Shown here piece by piece: positions 57,061-64,000 of a stretch of DNA of 64,000 nucleotides. The DNA comes from Macrosoma leucophasiata. Its lineage: Eukaryota; Arthropoda; Insecta; Lepidoptera; Hedylidae. The notes under the pieces were generated by a model. The model had not been told where the DNA came from, did not search any database, and saw only the letters and a list, made by a program, of their open reading frames with translations. Each line of letters starts with the position of its first letter. Within the stretch, counting starts at the first letter, position 1. Both the position numbers and the translations under genes were made by a program. Location of the stretch: positions 7,068,001 through 7,132,000 of the forward strand of contig JAWQUS010000030.1 of the NCBI GenBank assembly GCA_036365455.1, in the 5' to 3' direction.

Positions 57061-57490
57061 AAAAACCGTCCAAGTGCGTGCCGTGCCACGCGCAGTGTAG
57101 GGTTCCGTAGTTTTTAGGTTTGAATAATGTAATGAAAAAAAAAATGTTTTCTATGAAGTTGTTCAAAATTTTCGAGAAAACCAAGTCGACCAAATTTGAG
57201 CGACTATTACTCGCAAACTTGTAAAGCCGACTTACTCGTAGGTGTGATAGTTTTTAATTTAATTTTGTTATAATATATGTAGCTTTTATTACCGTAACGT
57301 TTCAATTTCTACAAACAACTGTTTTGTTGGTAGAGGGGGGTACTTTAAAGTTTAATAAGTCACGAACAGTAAACTAAATCGAAAAATGATATTCGTACTC
57401 TTCTAACATTTTTGAAAGACCTATCCAACGATATCTCACACATTATAGAAAACGAAAAACAAAATGTCCGTGCGTTACATGTAGGGGAGG
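57061..57490 (+). repeat. Family H repeat, plus copy upstream of exon 2
   Basis: Starts CCGTCCAAGTGCGTGCCGTG, passes GGTTCCGTAGTTTTTAGGTT and CTATCCAACGATATCTCACA, and ends near TTACATGTAGGGGAGGTAAC. The inverted partner is at 60785-61215. Confidence 0.8.
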
Positions 57491-57754
57491 TAACCTAACC
57501 CATGGCCGGTACGAGTACCTACATAATTATGACCTTAAAAGTATGTACCTACCACAAATATGACTTGAAAAAATATATCTTCTGAAACAAAATACGAGTA
57601 GTGACAGACTGCAGCTGAGTCGACTTTTAATTTGTAAAAATCGAAGGATTCTAAAAAATTTTTGAAAATTCTTCTCAAAATTAACCACAGAAACTACAGT
57701 AAAACGAACGCAATTCGCAAAGAAAATTATTACATGACTCAAAACTTTTTTTTT

Positions 57755-58027
57755 TGTGTAATGGAAGTGGCAATAAAGCATGCATTTCACATTGATGTTA
57801 AGTGATGATTGCAGCCTATAGACACTTACACAAAGACCAAGGTCAAAATGCAAATGCGTTACCACTCCTGAGGCCTAAGGTGTGTTATGCCTCTGTGCCG
57901 AAATTACAGAGCCGTACATTACCACCTAACCGGAACACGATAGTGCTGAACACTACCATTTAGCGGCAAGTATAAAAGCTACGCTACGCCACGCTCGTGA
58001 ACTCCGTCACTAAAACTCTACCACCAC
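57755..58027 (-). repeat. SINE-like family A copy
   Basis: Minus sense, AATAAAGCATGCATTTCACA to ACTAAAACTCTACCACCACT. The A-tail is at the left (T run). Confidence 0.82.
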
Positions 58028-58129
58028 TCAAACTAAAATACTAATAAAAACTTAATACTAAAGTACATTGTCTGTGACATAAAAAGTAAGTAAACGTGAA
58101 TATCAATCGAAAATCAAGTGCAAACACTC

Positions 58130-59040
58130 ATAAATTTCATACAATACAAATTTTAAGAACACGTTATGGCCGGACAACGAAGCATCAGAAGTGATGCAAA
58201 TAAGTGAATGGCGCGAACGGTTCTCGGGCTTGTTAATAAACCCCGATACCCGCAACAAGCTGAACTCGTGTTCGGCCTCCATTTTTAACGAGCCACACAC
58301 CGTACCCGCAGAAAGTAGCCTACACATGAAATCACGTATGAATGAGGCTTTTTTTTCAGTTTTTTCGCGTGTAGCCAGCGGCGTGCCGCTTCGGGCCCCA
58401 TTAAAGCTTACATGTCACTCTCCCGGTACCCCCACAACCCGGCGGCGGGCGACGCGTGGGTGGAAAAATCACAAAATCGGTATTGGCTCCAACCCACAGC
58501 GCCGGCAAAGCGCTCTACAATACAGCTTTGACGGACGGTCATTTAATATTAACTGTGGTTTTTCCGCAGATGGAAATGTTTTTTTTATTGCCGGCGTTAT
58601 GCTGTGATGAAGTGGTTGGCCTGTTGTTTGTGACGCGTTCTGATGTGTTGTGGATGAGTTGCTCTTTTATGCTCTCCACATCTGAATGAGATTTTGTTTC
58701 GAATGCTTATTTTGCTATATTTTCATGGCGTACTTAAACGTTTCGATTGTCGTCTGGTCGTTGAAGGGCTATTCATTATTTTCGATTTCAGCCGCAATAC
58801 AGGTACGTTGATTGCATACGATCCTTTTTGATAGACAATTATTTTTGTCGCCGATACTGCAAAACTAAACGTGCAAATTTCATTCGGCATGCGGAATTGA
58901 AAACAAACCGGCAATAAATTTTTAACTTTTCGAACAAGTGATCAAAATCGAACTACAAAAAGTGGGCGTTCGCCGAAAAGAGTGCAGACCACACATTTAA
59001 TTTATTGCTCGCACTCTCTCTGAGTAAAAAGTTTGCGCAA
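58130..59040. promoter_or_regulatory. Long GC-richer non-repetitive block before exon 2
   Basis: No repeat match. RUNX-type sites are TGTGGT at 58554-58559 (in AACTGTGGTTTTTC) and ACCACA at 58988-58993. Open frames on the plus strand (58191-58607) lack motifs. Candidate intronic enhancer; inference. Confidence 0.35.
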
Positions 59041-59698
<658 letters not shown>

Positions 59699-59849
59699 TA
59701 GTATTGCTCTACCATCTAGGCAAAATTCAGTTAATTGCCCTTTAGGCGCATTTGGGTGATGCATTTTTTTAACAGCCTGTAGTGAGTAACCTCGTTGCTA
59801 TTTAAGTATTACACAAGGTGATTAATTAATCATAATAATGGCAACCCTT

Positions 59850-60070
59850 GATATGTATCACTGCTGGGCACGAGTCTCTCCCCTTCTTGGGAGCTTACTC
59901 CACCACGCTGCTCCAATGCGGGTTGGTGGAGTTAAGGGTTAGTGACCAACCCGTTGTCGGATGTTTTCTTACCAACCATAAGACCTTAGGACAAGGTTTA
60001 ACGACTACTATCTATCAATAGCAACCGGGACCGACGTCTTAACGTGCCCGCCGAAGCACGGAAATGAAAT
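59850..60070. repeat. Dispersed lepidopteran-type repeat (ACTGCTGGGCACGAG)
   Basis: CACCACGCTGCTCCAATGCG and GCCCGCCGAAGCACGGAAAT are phrases of a repeat frequent in moth and butterfly genomes. Single copy here; clade not assigned. Confidence 0.55.
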
Positions 60071-60544
60071 GAATCATGGAACCTACTAATACAGGCTACT
60101 CAATAAACGATTCTCGCCCAATACATGATTTAAAAAATCCGCAAATTTTCGAAACTTGCTAGGAATCACAACCTACCTACTTCCCGTGAAATCGGAATCT
60201 TGAAATTTGATACCAAGCAATGTCTTATTAAGCAGTTATAGGAAAAATTGCGGAAACCGTAAATTTTTACGCTCGCACTTGGCCGTTTTTTATTTGTTAA
60301 TCTAATGGGCACACGTCGCAATATACAACAAATACGTACGCACATATTTAGACTTACATATGGAAGGTCACCACACGTTGGTCACCATAGAAATTTAAAT
60401 AATGAGAAAATTATTTTCTTTATTTGTGTCCATTTTTCTTTATTTTCTAAATTTCAGGTCTCTGGTACTAAAATATTTTCATTATTATTATTGACACAGG
60501 TCAACTAGCCTGTTGTGGCTACCACAGAGACAACCAAGAAACAT

Positions 60545-60720
60545 TTGACGTATCGGGGTGGGACTTTGGTAGCTTAGTGGTAAAGCGGCTGGACTGGTTA
60601 TCCTGAGGTCGCAGGTTCGATTCCTGCCCGAAGTCAAATTTTTCTTTCCCATTTTTTTTTTTTTCTAAAGTTCACTCGCTTGTGTTATTGCAAAAATTAA
60701 ATATTACAACGACTTGAAAT
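60545..60720 (+). repeat. Family C tRNA-like repeat, diverged locus 4
   Basis: tRNA-like module about 60559-60632: acceptor ACTTTGG/CCGAAGT, D arm GCTT/AAGC and a perfect T arm GCAGG-TTCGATT-CCTGC. The AAATTTTTCTTTCC tail and a diverged arm (CTTGTGTTATTGCAAAA, GGGCAAAAG) follow in the same order as 56103-56186. The anticodon stem is imperfect, so a working tRNA is unlikely. Confidence 0.7.
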
Positions 60721-60784
60721 TGGGCAAAAGTATACATTTTATTCACGCCGACTAAATGGTAGAATAAAAATGAGAAAAAAAAAT

Positions 60785-61215
60785 TATAAAGGGCACCTCC
60801 CCTACATGTAACGCGCGGATATTTTTTTTATTTTTCGATATGTTTATAATATGGGATATCGTTGGATAGGTCTTACAAAAATGTTACGTATATGCTAATA
60901 TCATTTTTCGATTGAGTGAACTGATTCGTGACTTATTAAGCTTTAAGGTGCCAATTTTCGTTTTGTTCAAGTCAAGTGTCCCCCCCCCCCTCTACCAACT
61001 AAACGGTTTGTTACAAAATTCAAACGCTACGGAAATAAAAAAAAACTATCACACCTAAGGTGGCGTTACAAGTTTGCGAGTAATAGTAATTTTACTCGAA
61101 AATTTTGAAGAACTCCATAGATAATATTTATTTATTTGTTTTAATAAATTATTCAAACCTAAAAACTACGGCACCTTACACTGCGCGTGGCCCGACACGC
61201 ACTTGCCCGGTTTTT
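60785..61215 (-). repeat. Family H repeat, minus copy downstream of exon 2
   Basis: CACCTCCCCTACATGTAACG to ACTGCGCGTGGCCCGACACG. Inverted partner of 57061-57490, collinear throughout, with a CCCCCCCCCC run near 60980. Confidence 0.8.
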
Positions 61216-61409
61216 TTTATTAATGAAAATGACGGATCATTGTAATAATTAAATATGACTTTCAAATTACTTATGATTTCAAATTCCTTAAACTGAAATT
61301 GAAACTAAAACGTTCATCGTAAGGCAAATTGTGAGAGCTTTTTAATATATAGTTGCAAAGGTGAAAGGGGCTTAAAATGTATACAAACAGAACTAATAAT
61401 AATCCCTAC

Positions 61410-61605
61410 TGATACTATAAATGCGGAAGTAACTCTGTCTGTCTGTCTCTCTGTCTGTTACCTTTTCACGTCCAAACGACTGAACTGATTTCAATGAAAT
61501 TTGGTACAGAGATAGAGCTGACTTTGAGAAAGAACATAGGCTACTTAGTTATTTATAAAACGACATTCACGCGGGCGAAGCCGCGGGCAACAGCTAGTTG
61601 TATAA
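61410..61605 (-). repeat. Dispersed repeat, inverted relative of 34304-34475
   Basis: TTATACAACTAGCTGTTGCC in minus sense, with GTCTGTCTGTCTCTCTGTCT at the other end. The order of blocks matches. Confidence 0.75.
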
Positions 61606-62299
61606 TAAAACATTTTTGTGTAATTACATTTAAATATGACACTAAATTAAAAACAAAATACAGAACTAAGAAAGCCAACCTCAGCAATCCCAAAATAAAA
61701 ATTTTTGCAAATATGGCTGTTGAATTTGGGAATTCCTCCTTTGAAAGAAAATGTTTTGAAATAAAGCACAATCAGAAAATTTACAATTTCTGAACACTCC
61801 AAAACAAAGAGGGCTAACCGCAAAACATTCCAAAACAAGCGCCCTAATTAAGGTAATTTAATAAGGGAAAATTTTAATTGCATATCAAACAAGGTTGAAT
61901 GATGTTAAACTTTATATACTTCTAGGTATAATATTAAGTAATTCATATTACATCAAGCATGTATTCTCCGAAGAAGTAGGAAAAAATAAATGCATGCATG
62001 AATAATTGAAATGACATGAAATAAAAATAATACCGAAATCATAAACCAGATAATTGCATCACTAAAAACAGAACACCTGACAGATTTAATGTTAAAGAGC
62101 CCATGCACGTCGTACTTTTAGTACCTACATAGAAGTTAGACCACAAATTATGCTTACCTAATCTATAAAAATCTATAGTGTTTTATGCAGGTATACTCGT
62201 ATATATTGTGTGATATTTAAATTTTTACTTATAACTCCTAACGGATAAGGAGTACTGTTACTCCCAATGTGAGCTCAGTAGCCTGAAATTATGCAAATC
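61606..62299. other. Unassigned AT-rich intron DNA
   Basis: Overlapping frames at 61494-61838 on both strands have no motif. Confidence 0.5.
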
Positions 62300-62445
62300 T
62301 ATACATCTATCCAAATAAATAAAATTGGAGTGTCTGTTTGTAATATTAAAATAACCGCTTTTTATAGCTGCGCCCACGACTTCGTCCGGGCAGATACTGA
62401 ACAACCATAAATTTTCACATGGACGAAGTCGCGGGCACAGCTAGT
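62300..62445 (-). repeat. Family G terminal hairpin segment, minus
   Basis: CTAGCTGTGCCCGCGACTTC and the inverted GGACGAAGTCGTGGGCGCAG in minus sense, then TAATATTACAAACAGACACT. Same as the start of 14765. Confidence 0.75.
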
Positions 62446-63114
62446 ACGTACAAAAATTAAGAAAACCAACTTAAAAAATATTGAGGTTGTCTACTAATTT
62501 CTCTATGACTCATCTCCCAATTTGGCAAGAGGACCAATTTTGATGTGAATTCAAACGAAGAATTTTTCAAATCGGTCCATAATTTTTGTGAAGAAGTAAT
62601 CGTTATACATTTAATTTAATAAAACATACATATAAGACCTCCTACAGACGAACATAGACCCTATTCCTTTTTTGAAGTAAGTAAAATTAGATGATTCCAC
62701 TCGATTTTGTTAGTTAACCCATTAATACCTCTAAGCTTAGCCGATGCTGATACAGGGCGATGGTTCAGTAAAACAATTTAAATAGTTACCGAAGGCCCGG
62801 GTGACGGTAACAAATGACGGGACCAAGACCCGCTCCAAATCACACCTAATGCTCGATCAATCCTCATCACGTGGAAGAAATTAAAATAATTGCGCGCCGC
62901 AGAATAGTGCCGGCCGTCAGACCCTTGGGTGTGGAAGGGTTAGGTACCGTTGGCTATAAAAGTTAACTAATGTAAAACTAGATCTGTTTTTAAAGCACCT
63001 AGTACGGTGGGTAGTTAAGGATATAATTTTAGCTTCAACATTTGATTAGATTTTTTTAAATACAGTTTTAAGTAAGAAATGGTATTAACCACAAATATAT
63101 TACAACAAGTTAAA
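62446..63114. other. Unassigned intron DNA
   Basis: 62700-62950 is GC-richer and non-repetitive (GGCCCGGGTGACGGTAACAA). No function seen. Confidence 0.45.
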
Positions 63115-63124
63115 CGTAGGTTAG

Positions 63125-63305
63125 CTACACTAAGTGAAATAAAAGTGTTTTTATGGATTTATCTCGCATATATTAGGTACCCGACATTTCGATAGCTTTT
63201 CAGCTTCCGTGGTCGCGGAGGCTAACGCCGGGTGGATAATAAAAATCATTTTAGTAGCTATAATATACGCAAGATAATTCCTTAAAAATTGTTTTATTTC
63301 AACAA
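63125..63305. repeat. Palindromic family D, copy 4
   Basis: GGATTTATCTCGCATATATT, CGACATTTCGATAGCTTTTC, CAGCTTCCGTGGTCGCGGAG and the inverted end TATAATATACGCAAGATAAT. Confidence 0.7.
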
Positions 63306-63357
63306 CAGAACTAAGCCCACTGTGTTTTATTTTTGGTTCCATTCAAATTATATAATC

Positions 63358-63805
63358 AACTAGCGGCCCGCCCCGGCTTTGCACGGGTGCAACGTTACCT
63401 ACATTACTACTATCATAATAAAATATAGAGTACTAGCGACCCGCCCCGGCTTCGCCCGCGCTGCTCTGCTCCTATTAGTCATAGCGTAATGTAAGCTATC
63501 CTATCTCTCAAGTTGGATCAAACTGCACATGGTGTGCGAATTTTATTATAATCGGTTAAGTGGTTTAGGAGTCCATTGAGGACAAACATTGTGACACGAG
63601 ATTTATATATATTAAGACTAGCGGCCCGCCCCGGCTTCGCGCGGTTGTTACCTCCCCTCTTCTATTCATCTAAGGCTATATATGCCTTCCTCGATTAATG
63701 GGCTATCTAACACTGAAAGATTTTTTCAAATCGGACCAGTAGTTCTTGAGATTAGCGCGTTCAAGCAAACAAACAAACAAACTCATCAGCTTTATAATAT
63801 TAGTA
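63358..63805 (+). repeat. Three adjoining CCGCCCCGGCTTCGC-type repeats
   Basis: Starts at 63360 (short), 63431 (inverted partner of 52050-52232) and 63618 (to AATATTAGTATAGAT). Short targets with TATA-rich joints lie between. Confidence 0.75.
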
Positions 63806-64000
63806 TAGATATAAATCCTTAATTTCATTTTTTTTTCTAAAACTATTAAAATCAGATTAGGTAAGTAAATGAAATGTCTACCTACCCGTGAATAGAGTTA
63901 GCATTTCGTCTAGTTTCTCACAGATACCTACATGCTTAGAGTATTATAAAATCTACATACCTACATATTTTCATCTGCACTTTTGATCAATGTTGTGTTG

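Noticed and set aside
58191..58607. 138-codon plus-strand frame in the Runx intron
   Set aside because: No recognisable domain, no splice signals fitting the Runx frame, and an overlapping frame at 58456. Treated as possible regulatory DNA.
60559..60632. Functional tRNA gene (Thr-like loop)
   Set aside because: The anticodon stem has a mismatch, and the module sits in a repeat with the same tail and arm as other tRNA-like copies.
60975..60990. C-run as a G-quadruplex or regulatory tract
   Set aside because: It is a single homopolymer in a repeat copy, so slippage is the simplest explanation.
61494..61838. Overlapping frames on both strands
   Set aside because: AT-rich DNA partly inside a dispersed repeat; no domain or codon bias.

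Overview
This looks like nuclear DNA from a moth or butterfly (Lepidoptera). It is AT-rich and gene-poor, with eukaryotic splice signals. It is packed with insect mobile elements: Jockey-, RTE- and other LINE relics, tRNA-derived SINEs, a DD34D mariner, a hAT-type element and many palindromic MITEs. Order-level assignment is an inference from repeat style; no rRNA, mitochondrial or species marker is present.

The one host gene I can support is a Runx-family transcription factor on the + strand. A GC-rich island (about 38500-39800) holds the probable promoter and 5' UTR. It also holds a first coding exon (39381-39798) that encodes the N-terminus and about three quarters of the Runt DNA-binding domain. 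A 19,784-bp phase-1 intron follows. Exon 59583-59696 finishes the Runt domain through the GPREPRSKT segment and ends in a second phase-1 donor, so the rest of the protein lies beyond the window. The paralogue (lozenge, RunxA or RunxB) cannot be settled from this part alone; it does not look like runt itself.

Layout. 1-7800: SINEs, a roughly 280-bp SINE-like family (called family A here, more than 20 copies in the window), LINE tails and palindromes, including a 730-bp element with long terminal inverted repeats. 7840-10872: a young 5'-truncated Jockey-like LINE with an intact open frame, a 39-nt A-tail and matching target duplications. 11290-13140: a decayed tandem array of an unidentified cassette. 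13280-26100: mostly relics and unassigned AT-rich DNA, with an exact 126-bp four-unit tandem array near 15 kb. 26130-27545: a mariner nested in an older palindromic element. 27600-38480: tandem repeats, a cluster of seven TATCGATA (DRE) motifs near 30 kb, and a 559-bp hAT-type element with a perfect 8-bp target duplication. 38500-39800: Runx 5' exon. 39799-59582: Runx intron with LINE fragments, a 688-bp non-autonomous retroelement with a 14-bp target duplication, MITEs, and several GC-rich non-repetitive patches with RUNX-type motifs. 59583-64000: second Runt exon and start of the next intron.

Most unusual signals: (1) a tRNA-like module repeatedly linked to the same arm and linker as if copied from a circular or tandem unit, once flanked by a perfect 84-bp inverted repeat; (2) an inverted pair of 430-bp repeats flanking the second Runt exon; (3) the DRE cluster; (4) the repeated unidentified cassette at 11-13 kb. 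All alignments and similarity statements were made by eye.
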